Shown: piece after piece, positions 48,080-58,948 of the stretch
How the letters are laid out: every line of letters begins with the position of its first letter
Numbering within the stretch: position 1 is the stretch's first letter
Origin: Quillaja saponaria
Lineage: Eukaryota; Streptophyta; Magnoliopsida; Fabales; Quillajaceae
Assembly: GCA_029379385.1 (NCBI GenBank)
Contig: CM055617.1
Location: forward strand, 8,618,001-8,682,000
Length of the DNA: 64,000 nt
Reading direction: 5' to 3'
Notes under the pieces: model-generated
The model's database searches: none
What the model was told of the DNA's origin: nothing
Seen by the model: only the letters and a program-made list of their open reading frames with translations
Program-made: the position numbers and the translations under genes

Positions 48080-50212
48080 TGTGACACAAAAAGCACCACT
48101 TACATGTTCTTTATCTCACAAAAGGTTTATGAAATCATCCTCCCATCCCAAGTTAAACGTATTCAATAGCTGCAAGCCTGCGACTATGTGTTTTCCAAGA
48201 TACTTCATTACTGATTGAGAACAAAATTAGCAATCCTTTCGAACAAAAAATCTTTCCACCTTTAGTTCTCATAAGTCAAATATCAGTATCTCTTAACTGT
48301 AGCATAAGTAAGCCAAACCTTGACTGCATCAAAAGTATAATGGCCTTACATGACAGGTGTTGTTACCATCCAGAAATATTAAAATTTTCTGTTGAAGCAA
48401 TCCTTTAAAAGAAGACCGCACTGTAAAATGAAGGAAGTTATTGAAGATGGTATTTTGTTTTTATATTTTTGTAAACTGTTCAAGATACAGTAAACTTATC
48501 AAACCATAGACCCATCTTTACTAAGCAATCCTTCTAAAATGGGTATAGAGCAATATTTCAACCATTGCCTGCCAGCTATCACCTCACCCAACAAAGCATG
48601 CATACATACACAGGTAATACTTTTTTGTTTTTTTTAGACACACAAACCCCAATTGAATCTACAGCATACTGTAAAGATTTATTTCTGGTTCTAGTTTCTT
48701 TCCTCTCCTTTTAACTTTCTAAATCATCAAAAGCAATGAACAAAATGTAAAATAAAATGCACTTAAAATGAAGTAAATAACAACAAAAACATGTCAAATA
48801 AATAAAATAAACACTTGATTTGATAAGAATACACATATTCGCACAGTAAAATAAAAGATAACCCCAGAACTTCTTCTCCAGCATGGTTTAACATACTAAT
48901 TCACTGAAACAAAAGCAAAAAATAATTCATAAATGGAAACTTTAGGCACCCAGTTTAGAGCTCTAAACATAAAAATGAACAGAATTGTCCAGTATGATAT
49001 GCAATTAAATTAACGACCCACCATCTAACTGAGCCTAATGCATTCCCTGGCACAAGTTTTAAATTGGATAGGTTCATCAATTGGCAAACAAACTTAATAT
49101 TCTCCGTTTCATAATATTTTTCCCATTTGTGTCATTTTCTACAGAATCCAAGGAGGAAAGAAAATTCATGGAAGAAAGACAGACTAACCGGCAATGGAAA
49201 TCGGAGAAAAGCGACGAAACCGGACTTCCGACGGGGGACTAATTGCTGGACAGTACGATAATTCTCACTGGAGCTCGGACCCCGCTTCGAATCGGAGTGC
49301 GACTAATGATGGATGGATTGTTTCAGAAAATCAAGGTATCTGTTTGGCCTAATTAAAAGAGGACGCAAAAGTCGTGCTACATTTCAAGCCCTTTAACGGG
49401 GAGGTACCCAAACACGGAACTACATTGAAACTTTCGGTTTTTTGTTTCTATATGGTTTGGATATAAAAGAGAGAACCTGAAAGAAAATGTCAATAGATAA
49501 ATTTTGGTGTTGTGTTGCAGGAAAAAGGAAAAAAAAAGAGAGAGAAATATTCTCTAGCTTTCAAATTTCTTGCTTATAACTCAAAACAAAAAATTAATGC
49601 ATTATATAATTTTCTAGTGCTAAATTTACTTCTTCCTCTTTTTTTTTTGCAAAATCTTTACTTATACTTGAGTTGGAGCTCGAGTTCACAATTAGGGTAT
49701 TTGAGTTTGAATTTTTAATAAAAATTATTTACATATTTACATAAAATAATAAAAATAGTTACATTAATATATATTTTTGTGTAATAAAAAATAGATAAAG
49801 TGTTTATGGTATTACATGAAAAGCATTTAATGTCAAAACTTTTGAACCAAACTGGTCTTTGAATTTACTCCCCCACTAGAGCAATAATTAAATTTTCCAA
49901 GCCAAAAGGGAAATTAAGAGTTTAATATACTTCTAAGAAATTCAATGAGTTGAAATGGGAATGAAATGTTATGGACTAGAATAATAATTTCTTTTTGTTA
50001 TTTGGGTATATCAGCGAGAAATAGTCATTTTATTTTATTTATTTATTTGATATGTAATTTTCAAATAACATAAAAAGTATGTTAAAATGACAAAACTATT
50101 TGAAGTTATCGATTGAGAAGTTCTCCTCTCTACTATTTTTCTTAGTTTTCTATTAATGTATTTTAAAATTTTATATTATTATTACTATTACTTATTTCTA
50201 TTATTTATTAAT

Positions 50213-50515
50213 GAATTTTTCTAACGAGTGTCCTAAAGATACTTATTAAGATTCTATAAATAGAAATTTTGTAGCATTTATTATGATGGTTGATCGATTT
50301 TAGTGGTATTTAATGTATAAATTATTATTTAGAAAGCTTTAATTTTCAAAAATCATATTTATTGTAGTTTAACAAATTTTGTAGCATTTATTATGATAGT
50401 TGATCGGTTTTAGTGGTATTTAATACATAAATTATTATTTTTAGAAAGTTTTAATTTTCAAAAATCATATTTATTGTAGTTTAACAAGTCTTGTTAGGGC
50501 ACTAGTTAGAAAAAC
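50213..50515. mobile_element. Mutator-like MITE with internal 110-bp tandem duplication
   Basis: About 303 bp. The left end reads GAATTTTTCTAACGAGTGTC; the right end, inverted, reads GTTTTTCTAACTAGTGCCC. The matching continues into AAGATACTTATTAA versus CAAGACTTGTTAA. The 11-bp sequence TATTTATTAAT flanks both sides (50202-50212 and 50516-50526), fitting the 9-11-bp duplications of Mutator-like elements, though it is AT-only and could be partly chance. The interior is a direct duplication: 50265-50374 and 50375-50487, period 110, nearly identical. A shortened relative lies at 30631-30790. Confidence 0.7.
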
Positions 50516-51143
50516 TATTTATTAATATATATATTTTAGTTTAATATTACTCAACTAATTTATTTTTTTATATTAATTAATTATTTATAATTATGTTAAT
50601 TTTATTATTTAATACGATATAAATGATAGTTTTGTCATTTGAATAAAATAAATTGATTTTATTATAATTTTTATATACAAATTATTTATTTTTTATATTT
50701 CATATTAATTATTGTAATATAAGGGTAATTTTTTATTTGGCTAAATTATATTAATATATTTCCTATTTAGCTTATTTATTTACATTTTTTATTTAATTAT
50801 TAAATTTTACATAATATAAAGATATTTTTATTATTCGACTGATTCTATAAGATAGGAATAGCAATAAAGAATCCTAACCTAGTTGGTAATGTTTTCCTTC
50901 AAATCTAATACATAAATGAGTGTGCAGGTTTTTTGTTTTGTTTTGGTTTTATGAATTTTCCTACAAGCATTACTATGAGACTAATCTCTTGAATTCTATT
51001 ACAACTAGGATGGTCCCAACAATAACTAAAGCTACAAGCATTCGAACTTGTATTCTCAAGATTGCAACTTATTTGTGGCCAAGACAAAATATCTAAAGCT
51101 ACAACAATAGCAGTTGGATCCCATTCCAGATTCCCTGTCCATT

Positions 51144-51330
51144 ATCACAATACAAGCAGGGACAACACTTGGCTAGGATGGTGGATGACATTCACATAAC
51201 TGAACAAACAAATATTAAGATTAAGATGACAATTTCACAAATCACAATACAAGCAGGACAAAAATTAGCTAGGAGGGTGGATGACATTTACAAAACTAAA
51301 CAAACAAACATCACTAAGATGACAATTTCA
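51144..51330. repeat. 97-bp direct tandem duplication
   Basis: ATCACAATACAAGCAGG starts both copies (51144 and 51241). Both continue with a GGTGGATGACATT block, an AACAAACAAA block and AAGATGACAATTTCA. Differences are scattered substitutions and small indels. It is non-coding as far as I can see. Confidence 0.8.
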
Positions 51331-51791
51331 TACACCGAACCCAGTTCATTGAGATTAAGATGACAATTTTATATGTCGAATTAAGTATATTAGATTATAT
51401 TTTTTTTAATATTTAAATAATTCATGAATCATATTGGACTACTACATTCATAAAATTAAATTTAATCGGACATAGAGTCGTACCCTCCTACCATTGCCAT
51501 CTCTACCTAATATCAGTGACAATATAAAATCCAAAATAATAAGTAAACAAACCAGTTCCCTGCATTGTTACCGTTACCCATCTGCACCAGATTTTTTCCA
51601 TGTGACCATGTCAAGTGCTTAAAAAGAAATTCATTTACAAGATTACGTAAGTAAAAGAAGAAAACAAAGAAAGAAGTTCAATATCATTTTGGTCTGTAAT
51701 ACAGAAATCAAATCTATGGGCTGATGTTGTTCACTAAAACAACTTAGAAGGAAGGCTAAGTTACGTGGTTTTCTATAATAACTTCCAGTAC

Positions 51792-52630
51792 TTACAAGAA
51801 CAATGAATCCATTTCAAGAGAGCTAATTAGTGAACTATCAAAATTTTCTTCCTCAAGTGAATTCATTAAGCTTAAATTTGCATCAGTTCCTTCAAATCTC
51901 TCCATTTCATCTTCCTTCATGTACAGCTTGAGTTTCTGCCTGCAAATCCTCAATTTGTCCTTCAACAAACTCAATCGAGACTTATGTTTCATAAGAATCC
52001 ATCTCAATGATTGAATAATTTCTTGATCATATTCTTGCTTCTGCTCGGCCATTCGACTGATATTGGTTAGCTTGGATTTCTACTGAGCTCTTCTCACTTT
52101 GAAGACGTAAAATCATGGCCATTGCTTCTTCTGCTGCTGATGCGGAAGCCATTCTTTCCTTCTCAAGCTCTGCATATGCTGCATTTGCTCGCTGCATTTC
52201 AATCTTCACCAATTTCCTCAATGCCATCACATCAAATTCTTCATCCTCATTATGAAGTTCTCTACCATCATTATCATTCTCTTCCAAACTATTTTTTGCC
52301 TGCAACTCACTAATACAATTCACATCCTCTTTCCCAGTAATCAAATTATTCTTATTTGATAACCTTGGATTCTCCAAGAATTTCAATGAATTAAACTTAC
52401 AAAGGCAAATCTTTGAATCACATACATCACCAACACCATTTCTCAGACGAAACCCAATTCTGGGTTTCACTTTAAATTCACACAGGAAATGCATCAAACT
52501 CTTGGTATAAAAACTAAATTGCAGAATCTTCATACAAAACCCAAAAATAAAAAACAACCAAAAACAAAAAAAACCCATATCCAAAACCACTCCCCTGGTT
52601 CAAAAGCTTTAAAATTGAAGCACAATCCAT
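51792..52630 (-). pseudogene. GTD-binding (DUF593) membrane protein, FLOURY1/MYOB-like, two +1 frame breaks
   Basis: An apparently intronless gene. From the ATG at 52630 the frame reads MDCASILKLLNQGSGFGYGF into a hydrophobic segment. There a T8 run (52566-52573) shifts it to CFWLFFIFGFCMKILQFSF. A second extra base at 52058 breaks the conserved IQANQY-MAEQKQEYDQE stretch. Removing one base at each place gives 278 aa: a membrane anchor at about 19-44, an acidic linker, then a coiled coil at about 125-215 with the DUF593 signature (MALRKLVKIEMQRANAAYAE, EKERMASASAAEEAMAMILR, QKLKLYMKEDEMERFEG). Larger family members (MYOB) are vesicle-anchored receptors for class XI myosins; maize FLOURY1 sits on ER protein bodies. 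This one is of the short FLOURY1-like size. The good conservation around both breaks argues for sequence error at least as strongly as for a pseudogene. The upstream break is less certain, as the N-terminus is poorly conserved. Confidence 0.75.
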
Positions 52631-55594
52631 ATCCAGAAACCCCAGAAGAATCAGCAAAATGCTCTTGTGCAACTCAAAAACAGAATTAACAACATACAAG
52701 AAACAAAAACCACCCAGAATCTGCATCTGGGTCCAAAACTTTTTATACATAATTCCCAAATCTTATGATAAAACAAAGAGTAAAACAACCAACTTTGGGG
52801 GAACGAGGAAGTTGTGAAAAGCAGAAAGGGAGTAGGTTCATAAAAATTTGTGCCTTTTCTTTGATATTCCTATAGTACTCTGAAAAGGGAAAATAAAGCA
52901 TTGAAGAATAGAACCAGTAACCTTCTAATCTTCTCTGGTAAGTATAAGAATTGCGAAAACGATGGAGTGTCTTGCAGCGTGTGGAGAACGAAGATAGAGG
53001 CGAAAGTAGAGAAGGGTATAACGATTAGGAATAGTACGGATAATTTTTTTAAGAAAAATATAAATTGTAGATGTCGACAAAGTCATAATAATTTTATTAT
53101 CATTTAATTGACAAATCATCAAGTTTTAATATCTCTTTATACGATATTTTGACAAGTGGCCTTCAATAAATATGATGATGTGTGCAAAATAAAATTTTTA
53201 GTTATATCAATTCATATATTAACTAAAAGACCTCTCATAGTATCCAGCTTTATCTAATTTTTTTAGTCATTTAAGGATTATATCTATTTATAATTCAGAT
53301 ATTCTAAGAATTTTCTCAGTCAATTTATCTTTCAAAATTTAAAATTAATCAATCAAATTCTATTTTTCTGTTTAAATATTAAGAATTAACGAAATAAACA
53401 AACTTGACATAAACAAAATAAATCACATAAGTTATTCTTATATCCTATAAAACTTTTTTGAATATTTTATCATTAAAGTATATAAAATTACTTTATTTCT
53501 AAATAACATGAGAATGAGAGAATGTAATAATTGATTCGAAAAATTATAGATTCTAGAGAATAAAATTGATCAAAAATATTACTAGATAACTAAATTAAAA
53601 ACTGATACAATCTTGTAATGACTAAACCACTAGTTAAGTCTAATTTCTAACAATATAATATAGTACTACTTGAATTATTTTAAAAAATAAATTCAATTAA
53701 TAATTTTCTTCTCATCACTTGATAATTACTAAACATTAAACTCTCTATTCACAATACAAAATTCTCCCCATTTTCTCACTCTCATACTCCCTCCCAAGCT
53801 TCTATCAAATTGAATTAATTAAAAATATACAAAATACGTATGTATGTGAATGCGGCTAGTTTTTAAAAGTCTTAAAAGTCGTTGTAGATCTCATATTTTT
53901 CTTCTTCTTTATATCATTGATAGAAAATGTGCTTAGAATTTTGAAGTTGTATTTTTTACAAACTATTTTTTATTAGTCAAACCTTAAGCAGGGAATGTTA
54001 GGTACCGTTAGTCCTACCCGTAACTCTAATCTTAATCATAACTCTAACTCTACTTCTAATTAACTTTAACCCTTACCGCTATTTGTACGAATGTATTCCT
54101 ATCACATTTAAATAAATGATTTCTTATAAAATAAAATAAATAAAAATCTTTTAGAAAATGAAGTAAACTTTTTAATATTTTAGAATAATTATATAATTCT
54201 AAACTGAAGTTGATAGTCTTAACAACTAAGAGATAAAATAAGTACTGTATGTACTAGCTATGAGTATCTGAATCAAGTAAAATTAAAATTAGAATCTATT
54301 AGTTATAAACATTGTAGGATTTTATTAAATCTAAAATGTAAAATTTAATTTAATCTTTTTTTTTTCTTACCAGTTATTTAAATAATTTTTGAACAATTTC
54401 CTTAACAAGAAATTATAAAATACAATTTTCACAGTTAAAATTGAATGATTTACAACTTCTTTATTGCATAAAATTTAAATGGACTAATTTATCATCCATT
54501 AAATAAAATAGTCAATAAAAATTTAAAATCAAGGACTCGCTCTCATTGACAAAGTTGATACCTAATAACTCAAGGTCCTGTTTGATTTGGAGGATAAGAT
54601 AAAAATTATGATATCTATCTTACGTATTATTATTATTTATTTAAATTATTCAAAAATTATGATTTGTGATCATAATTTAAAAATTATATTTGTATGTAAA
54701 TTAGAAAAAAGAATAATATTTATAGAGTTGGGAGGGATGAAAATTTGAAGCAGACGAGTAAGTCGAGAGAGGAATAAAAAGGCAATAAAGTCGTTGGATG
54801 ATGAAGTACAGAAAAGAAAATGAAATTTGATTGGTCCACAGCCAGGACTGGGCCACTTCTCATAAACGCAATATGGGCCGTGCGGGAAGCGTGGCCTAGC
54901 ATCACCAAATGGTGCCTCAGTGTCTGCTGCTGAAAATCATAGTGGGGAGAAAATATTTGGAATTACAAAACAAAACCCAGCTAATTTATTTATTTTGTGC
55001 CAAGATAATAAAGTTTTGAAATAGTCAAATTTTTTCATGTTACATTAAATACCCAGTTGTATTTAATATATATATTTTTAAATTGGTTAAGATGTATATA
55101 AATTAATTTAGACATTATCGAGAATCACAAATAAACAATTCAATAAACAATTATATTTTTTAGGTTAGTAAGATGAATTTAGTAATGATTAATATTATAA
55201 ACTACTTGGAAGCAAAGTCTGGATCTAGTTCTACAATTTTTATATGTGAGTGAACTTATTTGTAGAAGCCTAAATCTCAAAAGAGTTCTTCTGTGACTGA
55301 CTGAAATTGTGTACGTTAAGATAAGAGGCTTCTCTTTCCCCACAGAAACCAACTATTACATGAAGTTTACAGACTTAATATTCCATTTTGAGTTCATAAT
55401 TACTCTTATTTATAGCCATTCAAAACACTGTTTATGTTCTATGCAGGAGGTACTTCATGTTAAAATAAACAATTGACAAAATGATTTTGATTTCTTATAC
55501 GAAGAGACGAAAAGATGAAAAGAAAGAACGAATATATTATATACTTGAAACTAAAATCTGGAGAAAATCAGAAATACATATTAAGCAAATTAGC
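52631..55594. other. AT-rich intergenic region, no gene seen
   Basis: Bases 52631-53040 are the 5' side of the DUF593 gene. From 53040 to 55590 the sequence is AT-rich and holds no recognisable gene. A degenerate hexamer tract of TAACTC/TAATCT type occurs at 54018-54062. The piece at 54830-54920 is GC-richer (GGGCCGTGCGGGAAGCGTGG) but has no coding support. Confidence 0.55.
54018..54062. repeat. Degenerate (TAACTC)n hexamer tract
   Basis: About seven successive six-base units of the form TAACTC, TAATCT, TAATCA, TAACTC, TAACTC, TACTTC, TAATTA. It is not the plant telomere repeat, which is seven bases (CCCTAAA). Confidence 0.5.
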
Positions 55595-57420
55595 GCTGGG
55601 AACAAAAGTGAAACAGATGCAGTAGCATTTCCAGAAGATAATAACTGACAAGGGTTGGTGCCGTATGGCAATGTAGGTGACTTCATGGAATGTGTAAGGT
55701 AAGTTGTTACAGGCAAACTTGATGGAAGTTCAGAATCAAAATCTCCACAAAGTCTTGGGTCAGCTGCTTCAAGAATCCTTTACTTCCATAAAGTTCCCAA
55801 ACCCATTCCACCATAACTATTTGATTTTCTTCGACCCTGTGTTTGACAGGTTTTCTTCCACAAGCTATCTCCAACATGCTCTATGGGTGGTACTGCATTC
55901 TGGAGCCATGTAGCCTATAGTCCCAGCTACAACTGTAGTTTCTGAAACTTTTGCATGGTCCACAAGCTTAGCTAATCCAAAATCTCCAAGTTTTGCATTG
56001 AAACCTGAATCTAGCATAATATTGCTTGATTTTATGTCCCTGTGCAGGACACGTTGTTCCCATTCTTCGTGCTGATATAGCAATGCTGATGCCAAGTCTT
56101 GAGATTTTTATATCTTCTTTCCCATGTCAACAATTTATGTTCCTTGAAAAGATGAAAATCTAAGCTTCTATCTGGCATATAGCTCATACACCAGTAAGAG
56201 TTCTTTTCTTTCATGACACCAACCAAGGAGTTGCACTAAAATCCGGTGCCTTAATCGACTAATGATCCTTACTTCTGATGCATGCACCTTTATCCCTTGT
56301 TTGGATCCCTTTGCTACCTTCTTAACAGCAATATATGAGTTTTAGTCCCCTAAAAAGCCTCTATAAACAACCCCAAATCCTCCCTGTCCTAGCTTCTCTT
56401 CATCCTTAAAATGCTTTAGTTGCAAGTACTAATTGAGAATATGAATATTTTCTGGGTCCAGTTCCCTTCTCAAAATCATCATCTATACACTCATCAAATT
56501 CATGATCATCCTCCTTATCTATTTTTTTGCACTTCTTGCACAAGCCAAAACAGATCAAACCCAACCCACTAGCTAATACAAATCCTCCAATTCCCAATTT
56601 CACTGGTAGCCCTATCTTGTTTTTCCTTCTTTGATGAGCCAGTTTGGGGATTGTCCTACCTGCCACCGGATCATTTCAGTTGGTCAAGTTGTTAATGATT
56701 TCTAAGGTGGAACTAAGCCTTCTGTGGCTGCTGAGAAGCCGAAAGTAACCCATTGAGGCAGGTAAAGTCTAAGTTCAATTATATGATAGAGGTGTTGGAG
56801 CACAGTGGTATTATATTTATTTCTAAAGCCAATGAAGACAACAGTCAGATTTAGTGAGATAGAATTGTAACTAATCCAAGCCTCATTTAGTTTCCCATGT
56901 GGGATATGAGCCCACCATGTCACATTAGCAATACATACTATGGAGTTAACATCAATTCCTACATATTCATTGGGAGGATCCCATTTTTTCTTATAGATAT
57001 CAGATTCCACAAGATCAAATGGTTTGGCAATTGAGTTAAATCGCAGATCAGTAATTGCAAGACCAAGCAGATTCCCTCCTGCGATAGGAGGAATCCTTGA
57101 ACCAGCTGGTGCTAAAAAGAACGTCGTCCCATCTCCATAAGTAGTAGCACCTTGAATCAATAACAAAGGAGAAATGGGTAGTGAAATCTGTAAGGTTCTT
57201 GGTTGTGGTTGTCCCAAATATACAGGGGTTTGTGATACGTGGCACGACCAACTTGTTTCCTCTAGTTTGAAGCGAGTTGGATGACTTGGTTTGCTGAGTA
57301 AGCAAAGCCCTCATATGTTATATTTTGGTCATTTGGATCAAAACTGGGGAAGTTAAAGGATAAAGAAAATGCACAATTGGGGATTATCAGAAGGAAAATC
57401 ATGGACATCATCATGTAATG
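55595..57420 (-). pseudogene. Decayed L-type lectin receptor kinase, tandem copy of the 59-61 kb gene
   Basis: The sequence follows the intact neighbour along almost its full length but is riddled with damage. The lectin part has an in-frame TAG at 57262-57264 (where the neighbour reads Gln in VANQRDKV), followed by small deletions and frame changes. The legume-lectin block DPPNEYVGIDVNS and the piece GKLNEAWISYNS remain visible. The transmembrane stretch (VKLGIGGFVLASGLGLICF) and kinase pieces ([43 protein letters not shown]) are readable in different frames. After APECSTTHR a large part of the kinase C-lobe (SSKESDVYSFGVVALE region) is missing. The C-terminal tail is eroded. Unlike the genes at 28-53 kb, damage here includes stops, substitutions and deletions of varied size, so it is a true pseudogene. 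Confidence 0.93.
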
Positions 57421-58948
57421 AATTGTTATAGGAGGTAATAGGAAAAAAATATTTTAAAGATGCAATCAAGCATAGTTGGCCCTTGGAAGGTAGGTTCTGC
57501 TATAAGTTGAAGTTCCCCATATAACATCAAAGGTAGGTAAATGTCCCTGCAAAAACTTTTGGTGCTCAAGTCAGTCAACGTATATCTTTTTCTAATAATT
57601 GCTTTTATCCCTGTAATGGTCCCAAGAACCACCTGATGGTTGTGTTTTTTGTGTACATATACACATATAGCAGATAGTTGAAAAGAAATGGATCTGCATG
57701 AGGGATTAGAAGAAAGAAGAATATGGTTAAATTAAAACAGAACCTTATTTGAATGGATAAGAGTATTCCAAGAGTGACATGCTGCCATTGGAGAATTTTC
57801 AGCTTGGAGGAGATGCAGCTGCAGGCCTCTTTGCAATTAGAGGCAGAAAAAAAAATCTTGCAAAGCCAAGTTGTTTTAGGTAAACTTCATGTTCCCTTAT
57901 AGAGCAGTCATTTTCTGAACTGTTCTATTTTCTACAAATACTCAAGTCTTTATAATGCCAACTGCAAGCATCATGTGATTGATTGGTTAAAGATTTTACA
58001 ACAATTGAGAACTTTTTATTTTTATTTTTCATAGATGTATGAAAAACTAGCTTTGAAAATTATTCTTCTTTCTCCTCCTTATGTTCTTTATCTTCTTTTG
58101 CATAGCTCCAAATAATAGTAGCCATTCATCACTAATGAAGCAGCTCCCCAGTCTGGTTTGTTTACAAATTGTGAAATAAAAGAAAGAACTGCTATTTCTT
58201 TGAGGTCATTAGCTTGGCGTTGAGAGGCTGAGTGGCGGTCAGAGTCCATCACCAAGAAAGAAAAAACAACAAATGGTTCACAGGTAGGTTTCTTAGTAGC
58301 TTGAATTGGTTTAGCCCATTCTTGGGTCGGGCTATCAGAGGAGATAAACATTCAAAACATGCTACCTTAAGACAGAAGTGATATCAAATGGTTAGTTGTC
58401 TCCTTCCTTTGACATGCTCCAGAAAATATTTCAAGAGCTTAATTTACCTCTCCTTCATTAAACTCGATCTTCGCTTGAATAAACACCACACTTTGAAATT
58501 CTAAACTTGGATGGATTTCTCATTGAAGAAATAAACTGCAAAAACATGCAAAGAAATTGAAGTATTAAATGTTCATAAACCCCGACAAACAAGCATTAAT
58601 AATATGCAATTTTAATCAGACAACGATCTTTAAGGTTTTTAAACAAGATGTAGCAACTACTAAAGTAAACATATAGAGAGCATTTTACTCTTACCACTGA
58701 TAACAACAAAGATATCAACGTGAATTTAAACAGTTAGATCTATTGCACAAGCAAAAGAACAGACAGTCTGATTGTATACAGTTTTAGGGTATAACATCAA
58801 CAAATTTGGGTCTGTTGAGACAAGACACTTTCAAAAGTTAAGGTATCCATGGTTGAGGTACATAAAATAATTTCACATACAAAAGGAAAGAGTTGAAACA
58901 TCTGAAACAAAACACAAATAAGAAACTATGAATAGATTCAAAGTCAAC
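57421..58948. other. Spacer between pseudogene and intact lectin kinase
   Basis: Contains the pseudogene upstream side and the 3' flank of the intact gene. The stretch 58469-58820 is shared with 62513-62815 and thus belongs to the duplicated unit. An 87-codon minus-strand open stretch at 58088-58351 has no family features that I recognise. No repeat with clear ends. Confidence 0.5.

Larger units (their letters stand above)
48080..51791. other. Upstream and intergenic region, repeats but no gene
   Basis: Bases 48080-49340 form the 5' side of the dehydrogenase transcript. Near 49190-49320 the sequence turns GC-richer and gives a possible non-coding exon with a donor read as CCG|GTTAGT on the minus strand at 49189/49188. 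From 49420 to 50210 and 50530 to 50870 it is very AT-rich. A MITE lies at 50213-50515 and a 97-bp tandem duplication at 51144-51330. No other open frame is credible. Confidence 0.55.

Noticed and set aside
47807..48218. Two plus-strand open frames opposite the FAR1-like exon
   Set aside because: They are antisense shadows. The minus strand carries the conserved FAR1 residues and a matching splice donor.
54018..54062. Interstitial telomere repeat
   Set aside because: The period is six and the unit TAACTC-like, whereas the usual plant telomere unit is the seven-base CCCTAAA.
58088..58351. 87-codon minus-strand open frame in the lectin kinase spacer
   Set aside because: No recognisable domain, no conserved motif, and it is not repeated in the tandem unit. 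I could not support it as a gene.
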